From NCBI GenBank assembly GCA_035574195.1, contig DATLZE010000082.1, forward strand, positions 1 to 61,606: a stretch of 61,606 bases of DNA. The letters are read 5' to 3'. The stretch is from SG8-41 sp035574195. Lineage in GTDB: Bacteria > Pseudomonadota > Gammaproteobacteria > Burkholderiales > SG8-41. Below are positions 26,011 to 34,938 of the stretch, piece after piece. The translations under genes and the position numbers were made by a program. Every line of letters begins with the position of its first letter. Positions within the stretch are counted from its first letter, which is position 1. The notes beneath the pieces are model-generated. The model worked only from the letters and a program-made list of their open reading frames with translations. It was not told where the DNA came from and ran no database searches.

Positions 26011-27066
26011 TCAGCCACCGGCGCGGCCCGCCGCGCTCAGGGGCTCCTTGAGGCTCGCGAGCCGCGGCGCAGCGGGCACACCGGGGCGCGCGCCGAGCCG
26101 CTCGTAGAGCCGCGCCGCGAGCGCGAGGTCCTGGAGCGCGGTGCCGACCGACTTGAAGAGCACCGTGCCTTCTCGCGGTGCGCGGGCCTGCCCGGCCACG
26201 AGCTGCGCGAGCGTCGCCTGGCGCTCGCTCGCGAGCGCGCCGAGGCGACCGGCCTGCTGGAGGTCGCCCGCCTCCTCCGCCGCGCGCGCGGAATCCACCA
26301 CCACCAGGCGTGCGGCACGAAAGCATTCCGGGTCGAGCTCCACCGACTGCGGGCGCGTGCTGCCCACCCCGCACAGCAGCCGGCAGCCCTCGAGCCAGGC
26401 CGCGCGCAGCACGGGATCGCCTCCCCGGTGGCTGGTGGCCACGACCGCTACGCTCTTTCCGCGCACCGCCTGCTGCGCCGTTGCAACCGCGGTCACGGAA
26501 AGCTCGAGCCTCGCCGACATTTCGCGCGCGAACGCTTCACGATGTGCGGTGGTGGGGCTGAACACGGCGACCGACGCGATCCGATAGACGGAGGCGAGGC
26601 TTGCGAGCTGCATGCGCGCCTGGTGTCCCGAGCCGATCACTCCGATCGAAACGGGCTCCGCCACCGGCACCCGCCGCGCCACCACGCCGCTCGCCGCACC
26701 GGTGCGAAGATCGGTGATCAGGCGCCCGTCCATGATGGCGAGGATCTCCCCGTCGGCGAGGCGGTAGAGCGTCACCAAGTAGCGCACGCCCGCGCCCTGC
26801 ACGAGGTGATAGGCCTTGGTGGCGGCGTAGCCCGCCACGTAGTCCGCGGCGAACATCATGCGCATCCAGCCGCCTTCGAAGCTGGTGTTGAGCCGCGGCG
26901 ATACGAACGTCCGGCCCGCCGCCTCGTGCCGCGACGCTTCCTCGAGAAGGTCGATCGCTTCGCGCATCGAAAGCGCGCCCTCCAGCGCGTCGGCGCCGAG
27001 CATCACGGTCATACCGGGCCCCGAGCGTGCGCGAGGGCGCGAGAGCGGGAGAGCGGGAGCGGCCAT
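26011..27066 (-). CDS. Ornithine cyclodeaminase/mu-crystallin family protein
   Basis: A 351-residue NAD(P)-binding protein. The Rossmann motif GVIGSGHQARMQL lies near residue 143, preceded by DLRTGAASGVVARR; K85 in ATKAYHL corresponds to the family's active-site lysine. Members cyclise ornithine to proline with ammonia loss, or reduce/dehydrogenate imines of other amino acids (alanine dehydrogenase, ketimine reductase). The ATG at 27066 has GGGAGG upstream; an internal ATG at 27012 would begin nearer the usual family start. It lies between the hydrolase and M24 genes, so release of ammonia or imine reduction in the pathway is plausible. Confidence 0.85.
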   Translation of the reverse strand: MAAPALPLSRPRARSGPGMTVMLGADALEGALSMREAIDLLEEASRHEAAGRTFVSPRLNTSFEGGWMRMMFAADYVAGYAATKAYHLVQGAGVRYLVTLYRLADGEILAIMDGRLITDLRTGAASGVVARRVPVAEPVSIGVIGSGHQARMQLASLASVYRIASVAVFSPTTAHREAFAREMSARLELSVTAVATAQQAVRGKSVAVVATSHRGGDPVLRAAWLEGCRLLCGVGSTRPQSVELDPECFRAARLVVVDSARAAEEAGDLQQAGRLGALASERQATLAQLVAGQARAPREGTVLFKSVGTALQDLALAARLYERLGARPGVPAAPRLASLKEPLSAAGRAGG

Positions 27067-27118
27067 CCGGCCTCCCGATCTGCCGAGATCCCGGTCCCTC
27101 TTCCTTTTCCGGCGGCGA

Positions 27119-28165
27119 TCATCGCAGATGATCCGCGAGCCAGTCGGCGATCAGCGGCCGCACGACGTGATGGAGATTGTTGCAGACGTGAACCCCGTCC
27201 TCGAACACGAGCGTCGTCGTCGGCCCTTTCACTTCACGCTCCACGCGGTAGGCGTGCTCGGGAGGCGAGGCCTTGTCGAGCCCGCCGTAGATCTGCAGCA
27301 GCGGCACCCTGATGCGCTCGGCCGCGCCCGCCATCGTGATCGCGTTCTGCACCGACTCCGCGTTCTCGCCCATGTATTGCTTGAGACCCGTCTGCGAAAG
27401 AGGGTCCATCCCGGGAAAGCGTCCCGCCGGCGTGTACCAACTCGAGACCGAGAACACCGCACGAAAGCGTTCGTCGAAGGCCGCCGCGCGGCAGGCGAAG
27501 AGCCCCCCGTATGAGATGCCGCCCACCGCGAGCCGCTTGCCGTCGAGGTCGGGGCGCCGGAGGATGAAATCGGTCACCGCGCGGATCGGCACCTCGAAAT
27601 CGGGCCGGATCTTGAGCCGCGCGCTGACGAGCCCCTGCCCTGGACCGTCGAAGGCGAGCACCGCGAGCCCGCGGCGCACCATGTGCTCGCCGAAGTCGTA
27701 GAGTTCCTCCTTGGTCGAGTCCCCGCCCGGCACCAGGATCACGAGCGGCGGCTTCGCGCCCGCGGCGGGCTTGCGCAGGTAGCCGGGCAGCGTGGTGCCC
27801 TCGAAGGGGATTTCCAGCAGCTCCATCGGGGGCTCCACCAAGGGCGCCGCCTTCTTCCAGCACTCGCCCATCGCCTCCATGCCGGCGCGCCACTGCTTCT
27901 GGTCGTGCACGAAGAGGAACGTCGCCCAGTGATAGTAGAGCGCGGCGCGGACGTAGGCTGCGCCCGCGGTCAGGCGGTGCCCCTGTGCGAGCGCCCGCTC
28001 GCCGATCTCGGCGTGCCGGCGCGCCGCCTTGCACCACTCCTCGCACCACTGGTCCCAGCGCTCGATTTTCTTCTTGAGCTGCTCGAACTCCCACGGCGCG
28101 ACGTAGTGCGAGAGCATGCGCCAGGTGAAGCGCTCGAGCGCGACTTCGACGTTGCGGTCCGCCAT
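27119..28165 (-). CDS. Alpha/beta hydrolase resembling 2,6-dihydropseudooxynicotine hydrolase, copy 1
   Basis: A 348-residue hydrolase with a helical N-terminal domain (about 1-110) and an alpha/beta core. The triad is S218 (GGISYGG), D297 (YGGLDKAS) and H326 (DGVHVCNN); VPGGDSTKEELYDF forms the oxyanion region. The N-terminal cap and the GLDSxKEE-type oxyanion segment are characteristic of the DHPON hydrolase/FrsA-like family, whose best known member breaks a C-C bond in nicotine breakdown. The ATG at 28165 has AGGAG upstream. Its paralogue is at 42814-43902. Both sit directly downstream of a Bug gene. The chemical bond cleaved here is not known. Confidence 0.85.
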   Translation of the reverse strand: MADRNVEVALERFTWRMLSHYVAPWEFEQLKKKIERWDQWCEEWCKAARRHAEIGERALAQGHRLTAGAAYVRAALYYHWATFLFVHDQKQWRAGMEAMGECWKKAAPLVEPPMELLEIPFEGTTLPGYLRKPAAGAKPPLVILVPGGDSTKEELYDFGEHMVRRGLAVLAFDGPGQGLVSARLKIRPDFEVPIRAVTDFILRRPDLDGKRLAVGGISYGGLFACRAAAFDERFRAVFSVSSWYTPAGRFPGMDPLSQTGLKQYMGENAESVQNAITMAGAAERIRVPLLQIYGGLDKASPPEHAYRVEREVKGPTTTLVFEDGVHVCNNLHHVVRPLIADWLADHLR

Positions 28166-28259
28166 AGCCACTCCTGAGAAGAGGGAAAATCGCGAGATCG
28201 AGAGAGGTACGCCTTTCGCTTGCGAGGCGCCGGACTTCCCGCGCTCCCGCCCTTCCGGT

Positions 28260-29243
28260 TCATTCCGCCTTGGCCCCGCTCGCCCGGATGATAGGCGTCA
28301 ACTTCTCGACCTCGGCGCGCATGAACTTCGCGAATTCCTCCGGGGAGCTTCCGACCAGCACCGAACCCTCGCGCTCGAGGTAGTCCCGGAACTCCTGGGT
28401 ATGGATCGCCTTCTGGATCGCGGCGTGGAGCTGGCGCACGAGCTCCGGTGAGGTGCCCGCCGGCACCAGGATCCCCTGCCAGCCGCCGAATTCGTAGCCG
28501 GGCACGGTCTCGGCGATCGCGGGCAGCTCGGGCAGCGCTGCGAGCCGCTTCGGGCTCGAGACCCCGAGCAGCCGCACCTTGCCGTTCTTCGCGTGCCCGA
28601 TCATGGTCGAGACCGGCGAGAACGAGAGATGCGCCTCTCCCGAGAGCACCGCGGTGACGAGCTGCCCGCCGCTTTTGTACGGCACGTGCAACATGCGGGT
28701 CGCGGTCAGGCTCTTGAAGAGTTCGCCCGCGAGGTGGCTGGTCGAGCCGCTGCCTGCGGAGCCCATCAGCACTTCTCCGGGACGGGAACGCGCGAGCGCG
28801 ATCAGCTCCTTCACCGACTTCACCGGCACGGAGGGGTGCACCGTCGCGACGTTGTAGAAGCGCGACACCAGCGACACCGGCACGAAGTCCCGCAGCGGAT
28901 CGTAGCCGACCCGCGGATAGAGCACGGGGCTGATCACCATGGAGACCGAGCCGCCGACGTAGATCGTGTAGCCGTCGGGGGGAGATTTGGCGGCCGCTTC
29001 GGTGCCGATCGTCGCACCCGCGCCACCGCGATTGTCCACGACGACGCTCTGGCCGATCGCTTTCGAGAGCTCCTGCGCGAAGGCGCGCGCCATGAGATCG
29101 GTGCCGCTGCCCGCGCTCCAGGGCACGATGAAACGGATCGGCTTCGCCGGGTACGACTGCGCGGCGGCAGGCGCTGCGGCGAGGGCCGCGAGGCACAGCG
29201 CCGCCAGCGCCGAACGATGAACGATGAACGATGAATGGGGCAT
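28260..29243 (-). CDS. Bug/TctC-family substrate-binding protein 2
   Basis: A 327-residue periplasmic binding protein. The signal peptide covers about residues 1-30. YPAKPIRFIVPWSAGSGTDL, VVVDNRGGAGATIGTEAAA, PDGYTIYVGGS and PYKSGGQLVTAVLSGEAH are the Bug signature segments. I chose the ATG at 29243 because GGAG lies nine bases upstream; a GTG three codons earlier has no such site. Codons 4-10 of the signal peptide are made of three perfect copies of a 7-base repeat, unusual because a change in copy number would shift the frame. It is upstream of alpha/beta hydrolase copy 1, mirroring the arrangement at 43955. Confidence 0.9.
   Translation of the reverse strand: MPHSSFIVHRSALAALCLAALAAAPAAAQSYPAKPIRFIVPWSAGSGTDLMARAFAQELSKAIGQSVVVDNRGGAGATIGTEAAAKSPPDGYTIYVGGSVSMVISPVLYPRVGYDPLRDFVPVSLVSRFYNVATVHPSVPVKSVKELIALARSRPGEVLMGSAGSGSTSHLAGELFKSLTATRMLHVPYKSGGQLVTAVLSGEAHLSFSPVSTMIGHAKNGKVRLLGVSSPKRLAALPELPAIAETVPGYEFGGWQGILVPAGTSPELVRQLHAAIQKAIHTQEFRDYLEREGSVLVGSSPEEFAKFMRAEVEKLTPIIRASGAKAE
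29213..29233 (-). repeat. Perfect 7-base tandem repeat inside a signal-peptide gene
   Basis: Three perfect copies of AACGATG on the plus strand, read as CATCGTT on the coding strand. They lie four codons into the Bug 2 gene and encode part of SSFIVHRS. As 7 is not a multiple of 3, gain or loss of a unit would cause a frameshift. Confidence 0.75.
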
Positions 29244-29247
29244 TTTC

Positions 29248-29271
29248 GTCACTCCGTCATTGCGTCACCGC
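29248..29271 (+). repeat. Degenerate 8-base tandem array, locus 5
   Basis: Units GTCACTCC, GTCATTGC and GTCACCGC lie in the 32-base gap between the DapA-family gene and the Bug 2 gene, just upstream of the latter's start. Confidence 0.65.
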
Positions 29272-29275
29272 CGCA

Positions 29276-30268
29276 TCACGCGGCGCGCGCAGCGGTGGAA
29301 AGCCTCGCGAGCAGTCCGCAGCGCTCGAGATCGGAGCGCAGCGCCGCGCGCTCGGCATCCGTCACCTGCGGCAGCGGCGGGCGCACGGGCCCGCCGGCCA
29401 TGCCGAGCAGCTCGCTCCAGGCCTTGAGGTAGTGGACGGGGATGATCTTGCGCTCGAGCCAGGGCCTGCGCATCCATTCCTCGTGCACGTCCCTCGCCGG
29501 CTGCATGGCCTCGCGCACGCGCGCCGCCTCGCCGTGCCGGCCGCTGAGCGCGAGCTCTGCGTAGTCGCGCAGCGGCGTGTGGCCCGGCACCTGCAAGAGG
29601 TAGGGCGCGGCCGAGGACATATGGACCCGCATCCCGTGCTCGCGCACGAGCTTCAGGAACTCGGTCTCGGAAGGGTGCGAGAACACGATCAGGTCGCCGC
29701 ACAGCCTGCGCGCCTGCTCGTAATGGTCGAGCGGGCGCGAGCATTTGATGCCGCAGACGTTCTCGATGCGGGCGATGCGGGCGGTCAACTGCGGCGAGAG
29801 CGCCACCCCCGAGTACGGGGTGTCGAACATCCAGATCCCGATCTCGACCCGCGAGGCGACGCGCTCGAACCACTCGTAGAGGGTATCCTCGGACGCCCAC
29901 GGATAATAAGGGTTGATCACGATCGCGAAATCGGCGCCGGCCTGCTGCGCGTGGCGCGTGAGGTCCACCGTCTCGTTCGGCGAATGATGGCCGGTGTGCG
30001 CGATCACCCCGCACCTGCCGCGCGCCTCCTCGACCACGATCTCGACCACGCGCTTGCGCTCCTCCTTGGTGAGCGCCCAGAACTCGCCCATCGTGCCGGC
30101 GCAGAAGACGCCGTCCACGCCGAGCTCTTCGATATAGCGGCGCATGTTGCGCCGCAGGCCCGCCTCGTCGAGCCGGTCCTCCGGCGTGAAGGGCGTGGGA
30201 ATCGCCGCCCACACGCCGCGGAACTGCGCCCGTGCCGCCTCCTTCGCCTCCGATTTTCGGTAATTCAT
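29276..30268 (-). CDS. Dihydrodipicolinate synthase (DapA)/N-acetylneuraminate lyase family protein
   Basis: A 330-residue class I aldolase-type TIM barrel. The Schiff-base lysine is K175 (CGIKCSRP); the Tyr of NPYYPWAS (121-122) and GTMGEFWALTKEER near residue 58 are family motifs. Proteins in catabolic clusters of this kind typically cleave or condense a 2-oxoacid, as do hydratase-aldolases of aromatic degradation (trans-o-hydroxybenzylidenepyruvate hydratase-aldolase), or decarboxylate-hydrate sugar acids. The cell's true lysine-pathway DapA would normally be elsewhere. It lies 32 bases upstream of Bug 2. It could supply an aldehyde plus pyruvate for the next steps. Confidence 0.85.
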   Translation of the reverse strand: MNYRKSEAKEAARAQFRGVWAAIPTPFTPEDRLDEAGLRRNMRRYIEELGVDGVFCAGTMGEFWALTKEERKRVVEIVVEEARGRCGVIAHTGHHSPNETVDLTRHAQQAGADFAIVINPYYPWASEDTLYEWFERVASRVEIGIWMFDTPYSGVALSPQLTARIARIENVCGIKCSRPLDHYEQARRLCGDLIVFSHPSETEFLKLVREHGMRVHMSSAAPYLLQVPGHTPLRDYAELALSGRHGEAARVREAMQPARDVHEEWMRRPWLERKIIPVHYLKAWSELLGMAGGPVRPPLPQVTDAERAALRSDLERCGLLARLSTAARAA

Positions 30269-30328
30269 GGCCGCTGCCGCCCTCCGCTTTCCGCGCCCGC
30301 ACCGCGCTCGAGATTCGTCATTCCCGTT

Positions 30329-31315
30329 TCAGATGCCCCATTTCTCGAGCAGTTGCGGCCGGTAGCGCTCGCCGGCGCCGGCGCCGATCGCGAATACCTC
30401 GTCGAGACGCGCGATCTCCTGCGGCGTGAGCGCGATCTCCACGGCAGCCGCGTTGTGCTCGAGATTCGCCACGCGGTTGGTGCCGGGGATGGGCACGATG
30501 TCCTCCCCCTGCGCGAGCAGCCACGCGATCGCGAGCTGCGCAGCCGTCACGCCGCGGCGGCTCGCGAGCGCCTCCAGCTCGCGCACCAGCTCGACGTTGC
30601 GCGCGAGATTCTCGGGCTGGAACCGCGGGTGGGTGCGGCGGCGGTCGCCCGGGGGCAGATCGTCCACGCTCTTGATGCGGCCGGTGAGCAGCCCGCGCCC
30701 GAGCGGCGCATAGGCGACGTAGCCGATACCGAGCTCGCGGCACGCCGGCAGGATCGCGCGCTCGACGTCGCGGAACCATAGCGAGTACTCGGTCTGCAGC
30801 GCGACGACAGGATGCGTGCGGTGCGCGCGCCGCAGGATCTCGGGAGAAGCCTCGCACACGCCGAGCCAGCGCACCTTGCCGCGCTCGACCAGGCGCGCCA
30901 TCGCGCCGATGGTATCCTCGATCGGCACCGCGGGGTCCACACGGTGGAGGTAGTAGAGATCTATCGCCTCCACGCCGAGCCGCCTCAGACTCGCCTCGCA
31001 TGCCCGCTCCACGTATTCGGGGCGCCCGTCCACCGCCTTCCCGCCGCCGGGAAGGTCGATGTTGCCGAACTTGCTGGCGACGAGCACCTCGTTGCGGAAG
31101 CCCCGGATCGCCCGCCCGAGCAGCACCTCGTGGCGCGAGCCCCAGTAGGCGTCGGAGGAGTCGAAGAAATTGATGCCGAGCTCGTAGGCGCGGCGAACGG
31201 TGTCGTCGAAGGCGCGCACCAGCGCCTCGTCCTCGAATCGGACCGGCTGGGCGCCCCGGCCGAGCCCGATGGCGGAAACGCGCGGTCCGTTGCTGCCCAG
31301 CCGCCGGTACTTCAT
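30329..31315 (-). CDS. Aldo/keto reductase
   Basis: A 328-residue NADPH-dependent (beta/alpha)8 reductase. The catalytic tetrad is D52 and Y57 (FFDSSDAYWG), K82 (ASKFG) and H124 (YYLHRVDP). IPGTNRVANLEHNAAA near the C-terminus binds the cofactor phosphate. It starts at ATG 31315, overlapping the preceding gene by four bases (ATGA). The longer frame to 31372 adds Arg/Pro-rich sequence that is not family-like. It is in the YajO/Gcy-like group; in this cluster it probably reduces an aldehyde or ketone intermediate. Confidence 0.9.
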   Translation of the reverse strand: MKYRRLGSNGPRVSAIGLGRGAQPVRFEDEALVRAFDDTVRRAYELGINFFDSSDAYWGSRHEVLLGRAIRGFRNEVLVASKFGNIDLPGGGKAVDGRPEYVERACEASLRRLGVEAIDLYYLHRVDPAVPIEDTIGAMARLVERGKVRWLGVCEASPEILRRAHRTHPVVALQTEYSLWFRDVERAILPACRELGIGYVAYAPLGRGLLTGRIKSVDDLPPGDRRRTHPRFQPENLARNVELVRELEALASRRGVTAAQLAIAWLLAQGEDIVPIPGTNRVANLEHNAAAVEIALTPQEIARLDEVFAIGAGAGERYRPQLLEKWGI

Positions 31316-32547
31316 CGCCCCTCCTGCAGCCCGATCGCCGCCTCGCGGCGCAGGCCGGCGAGGTCCACGCACGCCACATGATCGTCCACCGAGCAGGCGA
31401 CGAACGCGGTGCCCGAATCCGGGGAAAACGCGGTATGCGAGGAGCCGCGCCCGACCTCGATGCGCGCGAGCTCGGCGTGCCGCGCGGCGTCGTAGACGCG
31501 CACGAAATCGGACGAGTATCCGGTCGCCACCACGCGCCGGCCGTCGGGCGAGATGTCGAGCCCGTGCGGATAGGCCTCCGTCTCGAGCAGCGCGACGCGC
31601 CTAAGATCCGCCGCATCGAATACCGCCAGCGTGTCGTCCAGGAAATTCGCGCAATAGAGCCAGCGCCCGTCGGGCGTTGCGCGCAGCGCGTGGGCGCCGC
31701 CGCCGCTTTCGGCACGCGCGAGCACCTCGCCCTCCTCGGTCACGCAGGCGAGAGTGCCGTCCCAGCTGTGCGCGACATACAGGCGCGCGCCGAGCGGCTG
31801 GAGATGCGCCGGGCCGTCGCCGGTCCTGCAGCGGCCGACCACCGCCCCGTCGCGCAGCCGCACCTTGACGAGCCCGCCCTCGCCCGCGCACGACACGAAG
31901 ACGTGTCCCCCGTCGAGCGTGAGAGCCGCTTCATGGGGACAGTTGCCGACCTGGATCGTCCGGGGCTCGTACGCGCCGCGGCGCGGGTGCGCGATGGTGA
32001 GCGTTCCGCTCGCCCCGCCGGCGACGCACACGACGCCCTCCGGGGAGACGAGCGGCAACTGGGGAGCGCCCGGCGCCGGCCACTGCGCGAGGACTCCGAG
32101 ATCGGAGGCGCGCAGCGCGATCACGCGGTCGCCGCCCGCGTCCGCGACGAAGAGCAATCCGCGCTCCCCGTCGAGCGCGAGGTGCGCCGCGGCGCTCGCC
32201 ACGTCGGCTGCCGCCACGACGCGGCGCTCGGAGGCGTCGATTCGGAGCACGCGCGAGTCGCGCCGGCAGGTCCAGACCGAGCCCCGTGCATCCGACACGG
32301 CGTGGTGCATGCCGGGCAGGGAGCCCTGGGCGGGCGAGAGCCCGCGCGCGACCAGCAGCTCCCAGCTCCCGTTCGCCGAGCGCACCGCGCGGTGGCGCAC
32401 GCCCGCCTCGAGCAGCCACATCCTCAGGCCTGCGCCATAGCTGTCCAGCCGCACGATGAAGCGGCTGCCCGCCTCGGACGCGTTGTAGCAGTCAATCAGC
32501 CTGCGGCCAGCAGCGGCACCCTGTCCGCAGCAGTCGAGCTCGATCAT
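31312..32547 (-). CDS. YVTN-type beta-propeller protein
   Basis: A 411-residue protein with repeated strands such as HLALDGERGLLFVADAGGDR, EAALTLDGGHVFVSCAGEGG, HALRATPDGRWLYCANFLDD, GLDISPDGRRVVATGYSSD and TAFSPDSGTAFVACSVDDH, each typical of YVTN/NHL-like blades. About six or seven blades span residues 90-400. No signal peptide is seen, so it may be cytosolic, which is uncommon for this fold. It overlaps the aldo/keto reductase gene. Possible roles are a lactonase-like enzyme (6-phosphogluconolactonase fold) or a binding scaffold; no catalytic residues can be assigned. Confidence 0.75.
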   Translation of the reverse strand: MIELDCCGQGAAAGRRLIDCYNASEAGSRFIVRLDSYGAGLRMWLLEAGVRHRAVRSANGSWELLVARGLSPAQGSLPGMHHAVSDARGSVWTCRRDSRVLRIDASERRVVAAADVASAAAHLALDGERGLLFVADAGGDRVIALRASDLGVLAQWPAPGAPQLPLVSPEGVVCVAGGASGTLTIAHPRRGAYEPRTIQVGNCPHEAALTLDGGHVFVSCAGEGGLVKVRLRDGAVVGRCRTGDGPAHLQPLGARLYVAHSWDGTLACVTEEGEVLARAESGGGAHALRATPDGRWLYCANFLDDTLAVFDAADLRRVALLETEAYPHGLDISPDGRRVVATGYSSDFVRVYDAARHAELARIEVGRGSSHTAFSPDSGTAFVACSVDDHVACVDLAGLRREAAIGLQEGR

Positions 32548-32663
32548 CCGTGGTCACCCGTGTCCCTCCGAATCCCCGCGCGGCGGCGGAGAAGGCGAGC
32601 CTAGCGCGGCGTCGCCCGCCTCATCTTACATGTTGATCCGCGGCTCGTCTCTCGGCGTTCCGC

Positions 32664-33764
32664 TCAACGCTTCTTGTGGCGCACGCGCTTGCTGTGGACT
32701 GGGCGCGGTGTGCGCGGGGCCGCGGTGCGGGGCAGACGCTTCGCCTCGCGCCGCGGCAGGCGCTCCGGCGCGGCTGCCGGCGGCAGCCCCGCTGGCTCCT
32801 CGCGCACCGTATAGATGCGCGGTGCGGTGCGGTTGACTTGCAGCTGAAAGATGTCGGGGCGGTTGTAGTGGCCCGCGAAATCGTGCCGCAGCTTGGTGAG
32901 GATACCCGCCTCGAGAGGGCATTCGGCGTACAGGATGCCCTCCTCCGCGCCCATCGGTCCGGCAATGATGCGGCTCGCGGGCGAGACGATCACGCTGCCG
33001 CCGCAGCAGTCGGGATCGCGCAGGAAACGCTGCGCTTCCGGCCCGACTTCGAGCTTCGCGATCATCTCCTCGTCCACCGTGCCGCAGGCGGAGATCACGT
33101 AGGCCTTGCTCATCTGGGCGAAGGCCTGGGAGTCGATCGCGACGCGATGGCGCATCGGGTCGCCGCTCGTCGGGAAGTGGTTGGGCCAGCTCATGACGTG
33201 GATGCGCGTGCCCTCGGCGGTCATCGCGAAGATCGCGAGAGGGTTGGAGTTCTCGCCGCAGATAAGGCCGCTCATCGGCCCGAACTCGGTGTCCACCGCG
33301 CGTAGGGTGTCGCCGAAGCCGCCCATGTGCACCAGCCGCTCACCCACCGTGGGCACGATCTTCTGGTGCTTGCCGAGGAGCCGGCCGTCTGGGCCGATGA
33401 ACACCTGGGTGTTGAACAGCGTGCCGAAGGTGCGCGGCATCTTCTCGCACACGCCCACCACCACGTAGGCGTTCGCGGCGCGCGCCGCCTCGCACAGCCG
33501 CTCGATCTCGGGCCCCGGGATCTCGACCGCGTTCTTGAACAGCTCCACGGCGAGGCGGTTCGCGACGGCGCTGGTCGCGGGGTGATGGTGGTACCACACC
33601 GGGTGCGCGGGGATGAAGCCCTCGGGAAAGCCGATCACGCGCGCGCCGTTCGCTCCCGCCTCGCGGATCAGCCGGCACGCCTTCTCGGTCGAGCCCTCGC
33701 GATCGAGAAAGACCGAGGCCGCCTGCACCGCGGCGACTTTCACCACCGGATAGCGCTCACCCAT
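32664..33764 (-). CDS. Nitrilase-family carbon-nitrogen hydrolase
   Basis: A 366-residue nitrilase superfamily enzyme. The Glu-Lys-Cys triad is E48 (GFPEGFIPAHP), K135 (KHQKIVPT) and C169 (LICGENSNPL). The FPEGFIPAHPVWYHHH segment and length are like nitrilases, which turn nitriles into acids and ammonia, rather than short amidases. The last 50 residues are rich in Pro/Arg/Lys and non-conserved. It is followed by the propeller gene after 116 bases. In the cluster it could hydrolyse a nitrile or an N-carbamoyl or amide intermediate. Confidence 0.88.
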   Translation of the reverse strand: MGERYPVVKVAAVQAASVFLDREGSTEKACRLIREAGANGARVIGFPEGFIPAHPVWYHHHPATSAVANRLAVELFKNAVEIPGPEIERLCEAARAANAYVVVGVCEKMPRTFGTLFNTQVFIGPDGRLLGKHQKIVPTVGERLVHMGGFGDTLRAVDTEFGPMSGLICGENSNPLAIFAMTAEGTRIHVMSWPNHFPTSGDPMRHRVAIDSQAFAQMSKAYVISACGTVDEEMIAKLEVGPEAQRFLRDPDCCGGSVIVSPASRIIAGPMGAEEGILYAECPLEAGILTKLRHDFAGHYNRPDIFQLQVNRTAPRIYTVREEPAGLPPAAAPERLPRREAKRLPRTAAPRTPRPVHSKRVRHKKR

Positions 33765-33912
33765 CGCCTTTCATCTCCAGGGCTGCTTTGCCACAGAGAA
33801 TTCGGGATTCGGATCTCGGTCTCGCCTCCGCCATTCGCCGTCTTGCGTTCCTCGGCGCCACCTGCGGAGGGCTTTCTCCGGGATCTCTGTGCTCTCTGCG
33901 GCCAAATGGTTC

Positions 33913-34848
33913 TCAGGACAAGCCGTCGCCGACCTCCACGTGCTCGGGCTCGAGCTCGACGCCGGAGGCCTTCGCCTGGAGCAGCAGCAGGGCGGAGAAG
34001 TCCTGATCGGTGTAGCCGTGGCCGATCAGCGTCTGCACCATGTCGCGCGTGACCGAGGCGAGCGGCATCGGCACGCCGAGCTGCCGGCCCGCGGACAGCC
34101 CCAGATCCAGGTCCTTGCGCAGCAGCTCCGGCGTGAAGGTGACGTGGAAGTCGAGGTTGACCAGCGCCGGAGTCTTGTAGCGCGTGAACATCGAGCCCAT
34201 CACGCTTTTGTTGAGGAAATCGAGGAAGGCGTGGCGCTTCATGCCGGCGCGCTCGGCGAGCACCGTGATCTCGCACAGGTTCTGGATCACCACCCCCAGC
34301 ATCACGTTGTGGCAGATCTTCGCGATGCGCGAAAGCTCGCCTTCGCCGACGTAGGACACGCCCTGGCCGATCGCGGCGAGGTACGGGGAGACCGCGTCGA
34401 AGGCCTCCTTGGGGCCCGAGGCGACCACCGTGAGCTTGCCCGCCCGGATCACCTTCGCATTGCCCGAGACCGGGGCGGCGAGCAGCTTCACGCCCAGCCC
34501 GGCGAGCCGGCCGCGGATCTCGGCCGATTCCTCGATCGAAATCGAGGTCGAGTCCACGACGATTTTCGGGGCCCCGCCGCGGGAAGTCACCCCGTTCGGG
34601 CCGAACAGCACCTCCTTCACGTCCTTGCCGGTGGAAACCATCGTGAACACGATGTCGCAGGCGGCGAGCTCGGGAAGCGCTGTCGCGATCTTCGCGCCGC
34701 ATTTCGCGAGCGGCTCGGCCTTCTCGCGCGTGCGGTTCCACACCGTGAGGTCGCAGCCCGCCGTCGCGAGCCGTTCCGCCATCGCGTAGCCCATGCGCCC
34801 GATGCCGATCCAGCCGAGCCGGTGCGCCCTCAAGTTTGCCGTCGCCAT
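33913..34848 (-). CDS. 3-hydroxyisobutyrate dehydrogenase family (beta-hydroxyacid) oxidoreductase
   Basis: A 311-residue NAD(P)-dependent enzyme. The Rossmann motif GWIGIGRMGYAMAERL starts near residue 12. VVDSTSISIEES (about residue 98), PVSGNAKVIRAGKLT and the catalytic K177 (RIAKICHNVML) are family-specific. Relatives include tartronate semialdehyde reductase and 2-hydroxymethylglutarate dehydrogenase, the latter acting in nicotinate breakdown. It lies 90 bases upstream of the rhodanese gene's reading direction end and 148 after the nitrilase gene. The substrate could be a branched or semialdehyde hydroxyacid. Confidence 0.88.
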   Translation of the reverse strand: MATANLRAHRLGWIGIGRMGYAMAERLATAGCDLTVWNRTREKAEPLAKCGAKIATALPELAACDIVFTMVSTGKDVKEVLFGPNGVTSRGGAPKIVVDSTSISIEESAEIRGRLAGLGVKLLAAPVSGNAKVIRAGKLTVVASGPKEAFDAVSPYLAAIGQGVSYVGEGELSRIAKICHNVMLGVVIQNLCEITVLAERAGMKRHAFLDFLNKSVMGSMFTRYKTPALVNLDFHVTFTPELLRKDLDLGLSAGRQLGVPMPLASVTRDMVQTLIGHGYTDQDFSALLLLQAKASGVELEPEHVEVGDGLS

Positions 34849-34938
34849 CCGATAATCTCCGTCAACGATTCAGCAGGCCTCATCGAAACAGGTCGGAAGC
34901 AAGAACGCAAACGCCGCTCCTGCCGCTCGACCCGCTCG

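Noticed and set aside
29213..29233. Target-site duplication or end of a mobile element
   Set aside because: The 7-base units are tandem and lie inside a coding leader, with no inverted ends or transposase gene nearby.
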